From Alkaliflexus imshenetskii DSM 15055 (GTDB taxonomy: Bacteria > Bacteroidota > Bacteroidia > Bacteroidales > Marinilabiliaceae), in NCBI RefSeq assembly GCF_000517065.1, contig NZ_KI912105.1:1124324-1188323 (forward strand): DNA of 64,000 bases, written 5' to 3'. Numbering within the stretch: position 1 is the stretch's first letter; the number at the start of each line of letters is the position of its first letter. The notes below the pieces were generated by a model, which was given only the letters and a program-made list of their open reading frames with translations, did not search any database and was not told the DNA's origin. The position numbers and the translations under genes were made by a program. Shown here piece after piece: positions 45,519-54,456 of the stretch.

Positions 45519-45680
45519 TCATAAACACCAAGGCAATAATGCAACAATTTGCACAAGCGCATATAGCTTTTTCATAATCTGTTTTGGTGTTTGGCGAGTA
45601 GTACACATTTCATAGTTTTATTAAAGCGTGCAGGCAGTCCCGGAGCAGGGGTATACATTTGGGGCTGCCGCACCTTTTTT
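45519..45680 (+). ncRNA. Candidate structured small RNA, about 160 nt
   Basis: The start is set about 7 nt after the promoter's -7 box. A hairpin can form between AAACACCAA (about 45523-45531) and TTGGTGTTT (about 45584-45592), and the 3' end is a strong terminator. There GTGC-A-GGCAG-T-CCC (45628-45641) pairs with GGG-G-CTGCC-GCAC (45661-45673), with T6 at 45675-45680. No sensible protein is encoded. Size, promoter and 3' terminator fit an independent small RNA; a 6S-type RNA is one possibility I cannot test. The alternative is a long leader with an attenuator for the downstream M20 gene, but that gene has its own promoter-like site at 45723-45755. Confidence 0.45.
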
Positions 45681-45722
45681 CTGAAAGATGTCGTCAATTT
45701 CAACATAAAAGAGCGACAGATA

Positions 45723-45755
45723 TTGCATCCTTAAAAATCATCTCCTTATTTTTGC
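45723..45755 (+). promoter_or_regulatory. Promoter of the M20 amidohydrolase gene
   Basis: TTG (45723-45725), 21 nt, then TATTTTTG followed by C (45747-45755) fits the Bacteroidota consensus. It lies 36 nt before the ATG at 45791 and supports that start. Confidence 0.55.
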
Positions 45756-45790
45756 AGAAACAATTACGCATAATTTTATTCTGCCTGCAC

Positions 45791-46993
45791 ATGAACGTTT
45801 CCCTGCTTCAAACCATTAAAGACCTCTCTCTGCAAAATTTTAATGATGTTATAGCCAACAGAAGGTGGCTTCATCAAAATCCTGAACTATCGTTTGAAGA
45901 GCAAAAGACTTCGGCATACGTAGCAGATAAATTGACTCAACTTGGAATCCCGTTTAAGCATGGTTATGCCGGCACAGGAATTGTTGCCACGCTAACCGGT
46001 TCAAATCCGGAAGGCCGTGTAATTGCGTTGCGTGCTGATATGGATGCATTGCCCATACAGGAAAACTCAGGCTTACCATACGCATCGGTAAACCCGGGTG
46101 TGATGCACGCCTGCGGGCACGATGCACACACTGCTTCGTTGCTTGGTACTGCAGATATTCTTCAGCAACTCAAAGCACATTGGAACGGCACCATCCTTCT
46201 GATATTTCAGCCTGGCGAGGAGAAATTTCCTGGCGGTGCATCGCTGATGCTCAAAGAGGGTGCACTTGACAACCCAAAGCCGGAATTTGTTTTAGGTCAG
46301 CATGTTTTACCAGAGATGCAGGCAGGGCATGTGGGGTTTCGTCAGGGTATGTATATGGCCTCCGGCGATGAAGTGCACATTACCATACACGGCAAAGGCG
46401 GACATGCCGCAATGCCACACACACTTAATGATACCGTATTGGCTGCTTGCCATGTAGTTGTTGCCCTTCAGCAAATCGTTAGCCGCATTGCACCGGCTAC
46501 CATTCCCACAGTGCTCTCATTTGGCATGATTGAGGGTAAAGGAGCCACCAACATCATCCCTGAAAAGGTAAAACTGGCCGGCACCCTGCGCACCATGGAT
46601 GAAACGTGGCGCGCCATCATAAAAGATAAAATCAGACACGTGGCTCGCACCACCGCCCAAGCTATGGGTTGTGAGTGTGATATCGACATAAAAGACGGCT
46701 ACCCGATGGTGTATAACAACCCCAGCCTCACCGAACAAGCCGAAACATTGGCAAAACAGTATCTGGGAGAAGAAAATGTTGAAACAATGGATTTACGCAT
46801 GACTGCCGAGGATTTTGGCTACTATTGTGAGGCATTTCCATCCACATTCTACCGATTTGGCGTGAAACAAAACGAAGGAATCAATACTGGAGAGCTGCAC
46901 ACCCCTGCCTTTAGCCTGAACGAACAATCATTGAAGACCGCACCCGGACTGATGGCATGGGTTGCCATAAACCTTATGAAGTCTCAGGAATAA
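45791..46993 (+). CDS. M20 family amidohydrolase/aminoacylase
   Basis: From ATG 45791 (MNVSLLQTIKD) the protein has 400 residues. The open frame extends 44 codons upstream, but these cross the predicted promoter and a terminator and do not look like family sequence. Motifs are RRWLHQNPELSFEE, ALRADMDALPIQE, MHACGHDAHTA (metal ligands), QPGEEKFPGGA (catalytic Glu), a dimerisation domain with HGKGGHAAMP, and TAEDFGYY. The family hydrolyses N-acyl amino acids (hippurate, IAA-amino acid conjugates, N-acetyl-diaminopimelate). The substrate here is unknown. Confidence 0.92.
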   Translation: MNVSLLQTIKDLSLQNFNDVIANRRWLHQNPELSFEEQKTSAYVADKLTQLGIPFKHGYAGTGIVATLTGSNPEGRVIALRADMDALPIQENSGLPYASVNPGVMHACGHDAHTASLLGTADILQQLKAHWNGTILLIFQPGEEKFPGGASLMLKEGALDNPKPEFVLGQHVLPEMQAGHVGFRQGMYMASGDEVHITIHGKGGHAAMPHTLNDTVLAACHVVVALQQIVSRIAPATIPTVLSFGMIEGKGATNIIPEKVKLAGTLRTMDETWRAIIKDKIRHVARTTAQAMGCECDIDIKDGYPMVYNNPSLTEQAETLAKQYLGEENVETMDLRMTAEDFGYYCEAFPSTFYRFGVKQNEGINTGELHTPAFSLNEQSLKTAPGLMAWVAINLMKSQE

Positions 46994-47098
46994 AATATTT
47001 ACTTTTTATTGGCCTCTTTGATTTGATATGCGTAATTTATATCCCGTAAAAATTACCCATTTTATTGCAAAATGGTTTTTTTAAATAAAAAAAGCAGA

Positions 47099-47106
47099 TA
47101 TTTTTG
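47099..47106 (+). promoter_or_regulatory. -7 box of the ferredoxin gene
   Basis: TATTTTTG matches TAnnTTTG and lies 30 nt before the ATG at 47137. No clear -33 TTTG is seen at 19-21 nt. Confidence 0.45.
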
Positions 47107-47136
47107 TCTTAGTAAAATCATTTAAAAGTTTTAAAA

Positions 47137-47304
47137 ATGGCATACGTTATTAATGAAGACTGCATTGCTTGCGGTTCATGCATCGATGAGTGCCCTGTAG
47201 ACGCTATCACTGAAGGAGATATTTACGTAATAGATCCCGAAACTTGTACTGACTGCGGCACTTGCGCAGATGTTTGTCCTACCGAGGCCATTCATCCCGC
47301 TTAA
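47137..47304 (+). CDS. Small 2[4Fe-4S] ferredoxin
   Basis: The 55-residue protein has two classic clusters: CIACGSCIDECP and CTDCGTCADVCP, each C-x2-C-x2-C-x3-C-P. Its size and motif spacing match clostridial-type ferredoxins, which carry electrons at low potential, for example for pyruvate:ferredoxin oxidoreductase. The start ATG gives MAYVINEDC, the usual beginning of this family. A -7 box lies 30 nt upstream and a strong terminator begins 13 nt after the stop, so it is a single-gene unit. Confidence 0.96.
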   Translation: MAYVINEDCIACGSCIDECPVDAITEGDIYVIDPETCTDCGTCADVCPTEAIHPA

Positions 47305-47317
47305 GCAAAACAATAAT

Positions 47318-47346
47318 AAAAAACCCGCGAATTTCGCGGGTTTTTT
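47318..47346. terminator. Bidirectional Rho-independent terminator
   Basis: A perfect CCCGCGA-ATT-TCGCGGG hairpin flanked by A6 and T6 serves the rightward ferredoxin gene and the leftward cyclo-ligase gene, which end on either side. Confidence 0.9.
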
Positions 47347-47350
47347 ATTA

Positions 47351-47908
47351 TCAAAAGGACGAGTTTCCAGTTATTACTTTGTCCATCGGATGGTCATAAT
47401 GATCATGTGGCACAAAATCAACCATCTGAAAACTGAAGCATACGCCCATTTTGTATGCATTAATCAACAATGGCAACAACCGGTCGTAATAGCCTTTGCC
47501 CCGTCCCAACCGTCTTTTGCCGGCATCAAAAGCAACGCCCGGCACTATAACCAGGTCAATTTTCTCATATTCAAGAAACAGTGAGCCGGTGGGCTCAAGA
47601 ATTCCATAATGGCGGCTTTGCACCATGGATGCAACACCTGTATGGCACCTTAACTCAAGGCTGTTACCAACAACCACAGGCAGCAGAAACTGTTTCTTTC
47701 CGAGCCAATTCTCTATCAATGGCGACAAAGTGACCTCATCGCCAAGTGCCCAATAAGCCAAAACCACTTGCGCATTGCTGAAACGCTCCGTTGCTTCAAT
47801 TTGCTGCTGTACAAACAAACTCTCTTCCTGTCGCTGAAGCTCAGTCATTTGCAACTTCATTTGTGCAATGGCTTTTCGCAGTTCTCTTTTACCATGAATC
47901 ACATCCAT
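47351..47908 (-). CDS. 5-formyltetrahydrofolate cyclo-ligase
   Basis: From ATG 47908 (MDVIHGKRELRK) the protein has 185 residues, a normal length. It has the substrate-binding LEPTGS region, IVPGVAFDAGKRRLGRGKGYYDR (ATP/folate site) and a C-terminal Q-M-x-D-F-V-P-H-D-H-Y-D end. It converts 5-formyl-THF to 5,10-methenyl-THF with ATP. A GTG at 47947 would overlap the previous stop as GTGA and add 13 residues not typical of the family; translational coupling makes that start possible. It is the second gene after the nitrilase-family gene. Confidence 0.9.
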   Translation of the reverse strand: MDVIHGKRELRKAIAQMKLQMTELQRQEESLFVQQQIEATERFSNAQVVLAYWALGDEVTLSPLIENWLGKKQFLLPVVVGNSLELRCHTGVASMVQSRHYGILEPTGSLFLEYEKIDLVIVPGVAFDAGKRRLGRGKGYYDRLLPLLINAYKMGVCFSFQMVDFVPHDHYDHPMDKVITGNSSF

Positions 47909-47943
47909 AATTGCCTGCAATTTAATGTTTTGATAAATAACAA

Positions 47944-48738
47944 TCACTTAACCTTTAGCTCCAGATGATACACATCACCTCTTCTGTCATCAAAAGCATG
48001 ATTCTCTGAAGTCATAATCTTATTGAGTGATTCTGCCAGGTCAATATCGGCTACCAGTGTCTGTTTTTTCCTTTTCTTCCCTTGCAGGATGATGCTGCCA
48101 TAAGGGTCTACCAACTGAGAACGGCCAGTGAAATCGAGTCCGCGCTCATGACCAATCCGGTTGGTTGTGGCCACAAAAATGCGATTGGTCAAAGCATATC
48201 CCGGCGTAGCCTGCTGACACCAGGGAAGTACCAAATTGGAAGGATGACAAACCAGTTGAGCACCTTTAAGGGCCAAAAGGCGCCAAACTTCGGGAAACAT
48301 CCAATCAAAACAGACCAGCATTCCAATTTTTCCCCATGGCGTATCAAATACGGGTAACCCCAAATTGCCCGGCTCAAAAAAATACTTCTCGTTTTTAAAA
48401 AGATGAAGTTTTCGATAAACACCAACAACACCATCGGCATTTACCATCACTGACGAGTTATACAATTTGTCGCCATTGCGCTCGTTGATGCCCGACACAA
48501 ACCAGGCGCCTGTTTTTGTTGCCCGCTCCATTAAAAAATGGATGAAACGACTGTTGTTGAGAGACTCCGAACAGAGAACAGCCTCATCGCGCGACTCAAA
48601 ATTATATCCGGAAGAGGCAAGTTCAGGCAGCACCCACAAATCAACAATTGGTGATTGGTCGAGCAACTTTTGGATTTTGGCGATGTTTTTTTCAGTTTCA
48701 CCCACCTGTGGAGCAAACTGCAAAAGTCCGATTCTCAT
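47944..48738 (-). CDS. Carbon-nitrogen hydrolase (nitrilase superfamily)
   Basis: From ATG 48738 (MRIGLLQFAPQVG) the protein has 264 residues; a TTG two codons upstream is less likely. The catalytic triad is visible: Glu in LPELASSGYN, Lys in YRKLHLFKNEKYF, and Cys in GMLVCFDWMFPE. It probably acts on an omega-amide or carbamoyl compound in the cytoplasm; the substrate is not readable. Its stop is adjacent to the cyclo-ligase gene, so the two are probably cotranscribed. Confidence 0.92.
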   Translation of the reverse strand: MRIGLLQFAPQVGETEKNIAKIQKLLDQSPIVDLWVLPELASSGYNFESRDEAVLCSESLNNSRFIHFLMERATKTGAWFVSGINERNGDKLYNSSVMVNADGVVGVYRKLHLFKNEKYFFEPGNLGLPVFDTPWGKIGMLVCFDWMFPEVWRLLALKGAQLVCHPSNLVLPWCQQATPGYALTNRIFVATTNRIGHERGLDFTGRSQLVDPYGSIILQGKKRKKQTLVADIDLAESLNKIMTSENHAFDDRRGDVYHLELKVK

Positions 48739-48792
48739 AATCAACTGAGTTTATCATTCATAAATCAGCATTTTTAAACCTGGCAACCCAAT

Positions 48793-49809
48793 TCAGGGTC
48801 GGTATCTGGCAGCTCTGAACAGCTCATGACCATTATCCATCTTCATCAGCTCAGGCAAGGTCACTTCAGGATTCCGGCGCATGAACGACTGAACAATTCT
48901 ATAACCAATATAATGGCCGGTGCGACCTGGTGACTCCTGTCCAAAAAAGAATGTGAAAGGACTTTCGCCGGTATATCGGGTAATGGTCATCCTGTCAGTT
49001 GAAAAGAGGTGCTTCCGTTCCACCATGGTGGACCACATGGTTTTTTCGTAATGACGCACCCACGCCATCTGCTCTTTTGAGTAGTCAAACAGCAGTGTGT
49101 CATTTATCGAAGGCATCATCTGCTTCACAAAATAGAGGAGCTTTCCATTGTATAGCATGTGATTCATCACATCGTTTACGGAGTCGTTAAAAGCATACTC
49201 ACTCATTGCAATGGCACGCATGATATCCGGCACTACTTTCTCGGGCGACATGCGACGCCTGAGATAAACCGGAATGGAGAGCCACTCGTAAAAAACACAT
49301 TCGCTGCCCAAATACTTCTCCACACTTACCGAAACCCAGGCTGAGTCAACCACAACACTCTGGTTAAACCCTGATATGTGCATATATACATCGGGGACTA
49401 CACGTTCGGGATAATAGTGCCGATAATACCGGAATGCACCCTCCAGCTCACGTTTTAATGCATCGGTATCAGCAAACACCAGACGCACCGAATCCAATAC
49501 CTCCTGATTGGGCTCATAGGCCAAAAACTTGCCCATATTGGACACAAAGTCTTCTGAATCGGGAGAGCCGGCACCAATTACGCCCATGCTATAAGCGTAT
49601 AAATAATCGCCATAAGTGGACTTAAGGCGTTCCACCTCAGAAGCAAAACTGTCCGGGTGTATGGAAAGCAGATCGTTGTAAAACGGTATTAAATCAAAAT
49701 CAACATCGATGTGGTTAACCTTTGGTGGCCGTGGCTCCCGCGAACAGGATGAAGCCAGAACAACCAACACCAGAAAAATTAACGGAAAAAACTTTTTTAC
49801 ACTATACAT
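48793..49809 (-). CDS. gldB: Gliding motility lipoprotein GldB
   Basis: The 338-residue protein has an SPII signal (LASSCSREPR) and matches the GldB family along its length: IDVDFDLIPFYNDL near the start, ISGFNQSVVV, EWLSIPVYLRRRM and the C-terminal GRTGHYIGYRIVQSFM. GldB is needed for gliding in Flavobacterium and is part of the gld set tied to type IX secretion, although its exact role is unknown. It is divergent from a PorT-like barrel gene and close to nadE, which is also near gldB in flavobacteria. gldC is not seen beside it. Confidence 0.88.
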   Translation of the reverse strand: MYSVKKFFPLIFLVLVVLASSCSREPRPPKVNHIDVDFDLIPFYNDLLSIHPDSFASEVERLKSTYGDYLYAYSMGVIGAGSPDSEDFVSNMGKFLAYEPNQEVLDSVRLVFADTDALKRELEGAFRYYRHYYPERVVPDVYMHISGFNQSVVVDSAWVSVSVEKYLGSECVFYEWLSIPVYLRRRMSPEKVVPDIMRAIAMSEYAFNDSVNDVMNHMLYNGKLLYFVKQMMPSINDTLLFDYSKEQMAWVRHYEKTMWSTMVERKHLFSTDRMTITRYTGESPFTFFFGQESPGRTGHYIGYRIVQSFMRRNPEVTLPELMKMDNGHELFRAARYRP

Positions 49810-49987
49810 ATTAACTCAAGGTTTTATCTGTTTAAAGTATCAAAACCATAAAATATTGATCCGAATAAAGCCACAATATATGGCCTGTAATTTGATGCAA
49901 GGTTAAAGATAAGCCTAACTTTTTAACCCTGTGGCAAACCAAGTGAGATTATAACATTTTTTTATAGAAAACAAGTATGCTTTTCAC

Positions 49988-49996
49988 TAAGTTTGC
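49988..49996 (+). promoter_or_regulatory. -7 box of the PorT-like gene
   Basis: TAAGTTTGC matches TAnnTTTGC and lies 37 nt before the ATG at 50034. The open frame begins upstream at 49977, before this box, so the ATG at 50034 is the better start. Confidence 0.45.
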
Positions 49997-50033
49997 ACTC
50001 CTGCATTGCCAATTATCTAAACAACCATTAAAT

Positions 50034-50657
50034 ATGAAACGAACGCTTCTGATTCTGCTTACCATTTTCATGGTTTCCAACTTAAAGGCACAGGAAGCCG
50101 GCGACCTCCGGTTTTCGTTCGTCCTTACGCCCCAAATATCATGGTTAAACTCAGACCACCAATATGTTGACAGCAAGGGATCATTTCTGGGCTATAATTT
50201 TGGTGTAATAATGGATCGTTTCTTTGGCGACAATTATGCATTGTGCACAGGACTAACCATTAATACCACCGGTGGCAAACTGGGCTATCCCCCAAACAAC
50301 GCTATTCCGGCCTTTATTCAGACCTACAAACTAAAGTACATTGAAGTGCCTTTGGGTTTAAAATTACGCTCCGAAGATCTGCACAGAACCAATATCTATG
50401 GCCGTTTTGGGCTCTCAAACCAAATAAACATTCAGGCACGCGACAGGGATAACAACAACATCAGCGACGAGGTGAAGCTTTTTGCCATGGGTTATCACCT
50501 TGGTGGTGGCATTGAATACTCGCTGGGCAAACGCAACGCGCTCATGATTGGCATCCTCTACAACAACGGCTTTACCGATGTAACTAAAAAAACTTACGGC
50601 ATAAATGACCGTGCCAACTTAAACCGGTTTGTTTTTGAATTTGGCTTTATCTTTTAA
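50034..50657 (+). CDS. PorT-like outer membrane beta-barrel protein
   Basis: The 207-residue protein has a signal peptide (about 1-19, ending NLKAQ). The rest alternates hydrophobic and polar residues, as expected of an eight-stranded barrel, for example YLKYIEVPLGLKLRSE-like strands and a C-terminal aromatic end (FVFEFGFIF). It looks like the PorT/outer-membrane beta-barrel family; PorT is required for T9SS in Porphyromonas. The pairing with gldB supports such a role, but barrels of this family are many and similarity is weak by eye. It lies 25 nt upstream of nadE. Confidence 0.75.
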   Translation: MKRTLLILLTIFMVSNLKAQEAGDLRFSFVLTPQISWLNSDHQYVDSKGSFLGYNFGVIMDRFFGDNYALCTGLTINTTGGKLGYPPNNAIPAFIQTYKLKYIEVPLGLKLRSEDLHRTNIYGRFGLSNQINIQARDRDNNNISDEVKLFAMGYHLGGGIEYSLGKRNALMIGILYNNGFTDVTKKTYGINDRANLNRFVFEFGFIF

Positions 50658-50682
50658 TCGAATCTAAAGAGAACATACACAC

Positions 50683-52359
50683 ATGCAATCTGCTATCCGA
50701 ATTGCTCTGGCGCAGCTTAATTACAAAATAGGAGATTTTGAAAGCAACAAAAACAAAATCATCGGAGAAATAGAGAAAGCTGAAAAAGCCGGTGCAGACC
50801 TGGTGGTATTCTCCGAATTAGCCATCTGCGGCTATCCTCCACTCGACATGCTCACACGTGAGGCGTTTGTGACGGAGGCCATTCAGGCTATTCACGACAT
50901 AGCCCGCCACTGTACCCATATAGCAGCGGTTGTTGGCGGACCAAGTATCAACCCCGGTTCAAAAGGAAAGTTGCTCTTCAACTCAGCATGGCTGCTTTCG
51001 GAGGGTAGTGCAAAACCGGTGGTGCACAAAACTCTGCTGCCAACTTACGATGTATTTGACGAATACCGCTATTTTCAGCCAAACCAAACCTTCGACATCA
51101 TCAACTTCAAAGGGAAAAGAATGGCTATTACCATTTGTGAAGACATTTGGGACGACCGACCTGTGGAACAAACTTTTGACCGCAACCACCTTTACACCTT
51201 ATCGCCAATGCAAAAATTGGCAGCATTGAGGCCTGATATGGTCATCAACATAGCTGCATCGCCCTTCTCATACCATCAGCATGAAATAAGGAAACAGGTG
51301 GTATGCAAAAAAGCTGCACAATATGGTCTGCCCATCTACTATGTGAACCAAACCGGTGCCAATACGGAACTTATTTTTGATGGCGGCTCAATGGTAATAG
51401 ATGCCCAAGGAAATGTGTCTCACCGTATGCCATTCTTTAGCGAAGGATTATACATTGCCAAATCAGACAATTTTGAAATAAGTCAACAACATGAACCTGA
51501 CCTGAAAGGCCATTCATTAGAAACCAGCCTTATTTATGATGCATTAGTGATGGGCGTAAGAGACTATTTCCATAAATCAGGTCTGAAAAAAGCTGTGTTG
51601 GGATTATCCGGAGGTCTGGACTCTGCCCTCACAGCCGCTATTGCAGCAGATGCGCTAGGTGCTGAAAATGTACAGGGCATACTAATGCCATCACAATACT
51701 CGAGCGACCACAGTGTGGCCGATGCACAACAGTTGGCCGAGAATTTAAACATTGGCTTTGACATAATTCCAATAAGAGATATTTTCACACAATACAATGA
51801 CGCGCTAAGCAGCACTTTCGCAGGATGCACACCCGATATCACCGAAGAAAACATTCAGGCACGCATCCGTGGCACTCTGCTTATGGCATATTCAAATAAA
51901 TTTGGACACATCCTACTCAACACCTCCAACAAAAGCGAAGCGGCTGTGGGTTATGGCACACTCTATGGCGACATGAACGGCGGGCTCAGTGTGTTAGGCG
52001 ATGTGTATAAAACCGAAGCCTTTAGACTGGCGCGCTATGTAAATCGTGACCGCGAAATCATACCACATAACACCATTGTTAAACCACCATCGGCAGAATT
52101 GCGCCCCGACCAGAAAGATACTGACTCATTGCCCGAATATGATTTGCTCGATGCAATCCTTTTCCGCTACATCGAGCTAAACCAGTCACACTCACAAATT
52201 ATTGAAGCCGGATTTGACGAAACCACGGTAGTAAAAACCATCAGAATGGTAAACCGAAACGAGCATAAACGGTTTCAGGCACCTCCCATTCTGCGCATTT
52301 CAGGCAAAGCCTTTGGCTTTGGACGGCGAATGCCACTTGTGGCCTCTTACAAGCCATAA
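50683..52359 (+). CDS. nadE: Glutamine-hydrolysing NAD+ synthase
   Basis: The 558-residue protein is a two-domain NadE. The N-terminal nitrilase-like glutaminase (about 1-270) shows Glu in VVFSELAICGYPP, Lys in VVHKTLLPTYDVFDEYRYF, and Cys in AITICEDIW. The C-terminal synthase has the ATP pyrophosphatase loop GLSGGLDSAL near residues 305-314 and NTSNKSEAAVGYGTLYGDMNGG. It amidates nicotinate adenine dinucleotide with glutamine nitrogen. The gene is in line with the barrel protein gene and has the usual length. Confidence 0.97.
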   Translation: MQSAIRIALAQLNYKIGDFESNKNKIIGEIEKAEKAGADLVVFSELAICGYPPLDMLTREAFVTEAIQAIHDIARHCTHIAAVVGGPSINPGSKGKLLFNSAWLLSEGSAKPVVHKTLLPTYDVFDEYRYFQPNQTFDIINFKGKRMAITICEDIWDDRPVEQTFDRNHLYTLSPMQKLAALRPDMVINIAASPFSYHQHEIRKQVVCKKAAQYGLPIYYVNQTGANTELIFDGGSMVIDAQGNVSHRMPFFSEGLYIAKSDNFEISQQHEPDLKGHSLETSLIYDALVMGVRDYFHKSGLKKAVLGLSGGLDSALTAAIAADALGAENVQGILMPSQYSSDHSVADAQQLAENLNIGFDIIPIRDIFTQYNDALSSTFAGCTPDITEENIQARIRGTLLMAYSNKFGHILLNTSNKSEAAVGYGTLYGDMNGGLSVLGDVYKTEAFRLARYVNRDREIIPHNTIVKPPSAELRPDQKDTDSLPEYDLLDAILFRYIELNQSHSQIIEAGFDETTVVKTIRMVNRNEHKRFQAPPILRISGKAFGFGRRMPLVASYKP

Positions 52360-52416
52360 TACTGAAGTAAAAACATTCAACAACTCTCGAATACCATCTC
52401 GCACAGATATATGGTG

Positions 52417-52447
52417 TTTGACAGATGAGTTTTTTTTTATATTTTTG
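52417..52447 (+). promoter_or_regulatory. Consensus promoter of the Crp/Fnr-type gene
   Basis: TTTG (52417-52420), exactly 19 nt, then TATTTTTG (52440-52447) is a full match to the Bacteroidota consensus. The predicted leader to the ATG at 52483 is about 30 nt. Confidence 0.7.
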
Positions 52448-52482
52448 AATGTTTTACAACAGTGTTTTAGGGCACAAAGAAT

Positions 52483-53190
52483 ATGACAGCGAGCAAGAAA
52501 GGACAACTTCCGGAACCAACCATAAAGGACATATCCGTGGTTTACAGCGTGCTAACCCCCGAAGAGAGGGAGTACCTTGAAAAAAACCATACCATTCTCA
52601 AGTACCGTAAAAACCAAATCATCTATCAGGAAGGGGAAAAACCAACTGGTCTGCAATGTTTGGGCTCCGGAAAAGTAAAGGTATTTAAAGAGGGTGTTGG
52701 TGGTCGCGATCAGATTGTTCGACTGGCCAAAGCACCAGGCTTTATAGGCTACCGTGCTTTTTTTGCCGACGAAGCCCACATTGCTTCAGCCGTGGTAATT
52801 GAGCCTTGCACCATATTCCACATCAAAAAAGATGTGATTGAGAAATTGATGGCCTCCAACAACAGGCTATGCATGAACATCATCAATGCCTTTGCTACCG
52901 AATTGGGATTTTCAAGATATCGTACTGTAACACTCACACAAAAACACATTCGCGGCAGACTGGCCGAAAGCCTTATACTGCTAAAGGATATTTATGGCTA
53001 TGAAGAAGACGGATGCACCCTCAGCATCTATCTGTCGCGAGAGGATTTGGCTAACTTCTCCAACATGACTACATCGAACGCGATACGCACACTTACCACT
53101 TTTGTGAAAGAAAAGGTAATTGTGGTGGATGGCCGTATCATCAAAATTCTCGATGAGAAAAAACTGGAGCGAATTTCCAGGTTAGGGTAA
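52483..53190 (+). CDS. Crp/Fnr family transcription regulator
   Basis: The 235-residue protein has a cyclic-nucleotide-binding-like beta-roll (about 35-140; RKNQIIYQEGEKPTGLQCLGSGKVKVFKEG) and a C-terminal winged helix (about 155-225; TLSIYLSREDLANFSNMTT then SNAIRTL). The beta-roll lacks the full cAMP-binding signature, as is usual for Bacteroidota members, so the ligand is unknown. No iron-sulfur cysteine pattern of FNR is seen. It has its own promoter. The regulon is not readable. Confidence 0.93.
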   Translation: MTASKKGQLPEPTIKDISVVYSVLTPEEREYLEKNHTILKYRKNQIIYQEGEKPTGLQCLGSGKVKVFKEGVGGRDQIVRLAKAPGFIGYRAFFADEAHIASAVVIEPCTIFHIKKDVIEKLMASNNRLCMNIINAFATELGFSRYRTVTLTQKHIRGRLAESLILLKDIYGYEEDGCTLSIYLSREDLANFSNMTTSNAIRTLTTFVKEKVIVVDGRIIKILDEKKLERISRLG

Positions 53191-53192
53191 AA

Positions 53193-53221
53193 TGCAGCAG
53201 GTCTAAATAATCCCTGCTGCA
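53193..53221. terminator. Hairpin between convergent genes
   Basis: TGCAGCAGG pairs perfectly with CCTGCTGCA across an 11-nt loop, just after the regulator's stop. On the minus strand TTTT follows, so it is more likely to end the leftward lipoprotein transcript than the rightward one. Confidence 0.55.
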
Positions 53222-53280
53222 CCAAAAATCAAAATGGTCTGAAATTTCTGTCTGAAAAACAGTGCGTTCTTCATCCAAAA

Positions 53281-54027
53281 TCACTCAACCTTTACTGTCA
53301 ATTCTGTAAACTCAAAGCAACCGTTACTCTTGTATCCTTCAACAACAAAAGCCACTTCGTTCATTTTACCCATTTCCATACCCAACGATTCCCATTTATC
53401 AAAATGTGCTGAGATATCAATATGGCCGCTGTTCCTAACATCTCTTCGAATACTGAAATACTGCTGAAAAGTAGCATTTCCAATTATAGAAGGCTGATTA
53501 TAACGCGTACTCTCGTATATGTCGTAAATGCTGCCATCAATCTCGAAAGTCCCTTTTAACTCACTGCCTTCGGCCATCGACGGAATCCAGCGACGCCAGT
53601 CCTCTACAACATAAAATTCGATTAGTGGCTCTACCGTCCATCCGTAAACCGATAAATAGGAATTGCCCGATTCGGTAGTGGGCTCATAAATACAACTGTA
53701 GGTGGTTGAGAAGCGCCCAATTTCATGGTGCAATTGGGTTTCATCAAACACCAGCCCCCTGCGCGCCAAATAATTATCAATACCTTGCCAGTGCCCACTG
53801 AACAAGGCACCTGCACCAATGGTCATACAGGCATCACCTGCACCATTTTGGTTCCACAACTCATAAGCATAGTCATCATGCTCGCCTTTAAACTGGTCAT
53901 TGTCGGGATCGGAACAAAAAGTAAGCACTTTTGATGTTTCTTCTTCTTTTCCTGATCCAGATTTGGCTCCTCCTCCACAAGCGGTCATCACAACCATCAC
54001 CAGAATTACTACACCCAGTCTATTCAT
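53281..54027 (-). CDS. Lipoprotein of unknown function
   Basis: From ATG 54027 (MNRLGVVILVMVVMTACGGG) the protein has 248 residues with an SPII signal and a charged linker (KSGSGKEEE). The rest is soluble and aromatic-rich (YELWNQNGAG, YSCIYEPTTESGNSYLSVYGWTVEPLIEFYVVEDW, GIDNYLARRG). The pattern of conserved-looking tryptophans and WTVEPLIEFYVVEDW resembles GH11/GH-like xylanase jelly rolls: glycoside hydrolase family 11 has a YGW-x-PLVEYYIVE motif. If so, this would be a GH11-type xylanase-like lipoprotein. The two catalytic glutamates fit PLIEFY and the late NEVAFVVEGY region. I give this as a likely resemblance, not a firm assignment. Confidence 0.7.
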   Translation of the reverse strand: MNRLGVVILVMVVMTACGGGAKSGSGKEEETSKVLTFCSDPDNDQFKGEHDDYAYELWNQNGAGDACMTIGAGALFSGHWQGIDNYLARRGLVFDETQLHHEIGRFSTTYSCIYEPTTESGNSYLSVYGWTVEPLIEFYVVEDWRRWIPSMAEGSELKGTFEIDGSIYDIYESTRYNQPSIIGNATFQQYFSIRRDVRNSGHIDISAHFDKWESLGMEMGKMNEVAFVVEGYKSNGCFEFTELTVKVE

Positions 54028-54456
54028 AATCAAATAAAAAAATGTTTACATTATTAATAAAAAAACAGATTCTCCTCTGTTGCGGGTAACGTGCCTGAAT
54101 CAGGCTTATTAAATCCCTGTCGTGATTGTTTTCAATTAGACAAACCGAATGAAAAATCATGGTTTTCACCATTCTCACGCGAGATGATAATTGATTCAGC
54201 AAGAGTTGTCCACACTGTACTCATTTTACCGGCCAGATCAACCGCACCTTCTCCATCTCCGGCCACCCCTCTCCGTCTAAATTATTGATATTGAGCGCAA
54301 AAAAACACCTTATATGTGAACAGTCTTTCCTCAATATAACCCGGAATAGAATCGGAACCATTTTTTTCAACGTCTGGACATCCTTTATGCTACCCGGCAT
54401 ATAACCAGATATGCCGAGTACAAATAAGGAAAACCCAGAACAATTCCGACTGTGAT
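54028..54456. other. Intergenic region, no convincing gene
   Basis: The 429-nt gap has an 8-bp hairpin CGGCATAT/ATATGCCG (54395-54416). On the minus strand near 54280-54220 a short peptide-like stretch (DGEGWPEMEKVRLIWPVK) ends in a stop and could be debris of a lost gene, but it is too short to assign. Confidence 0.4.
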
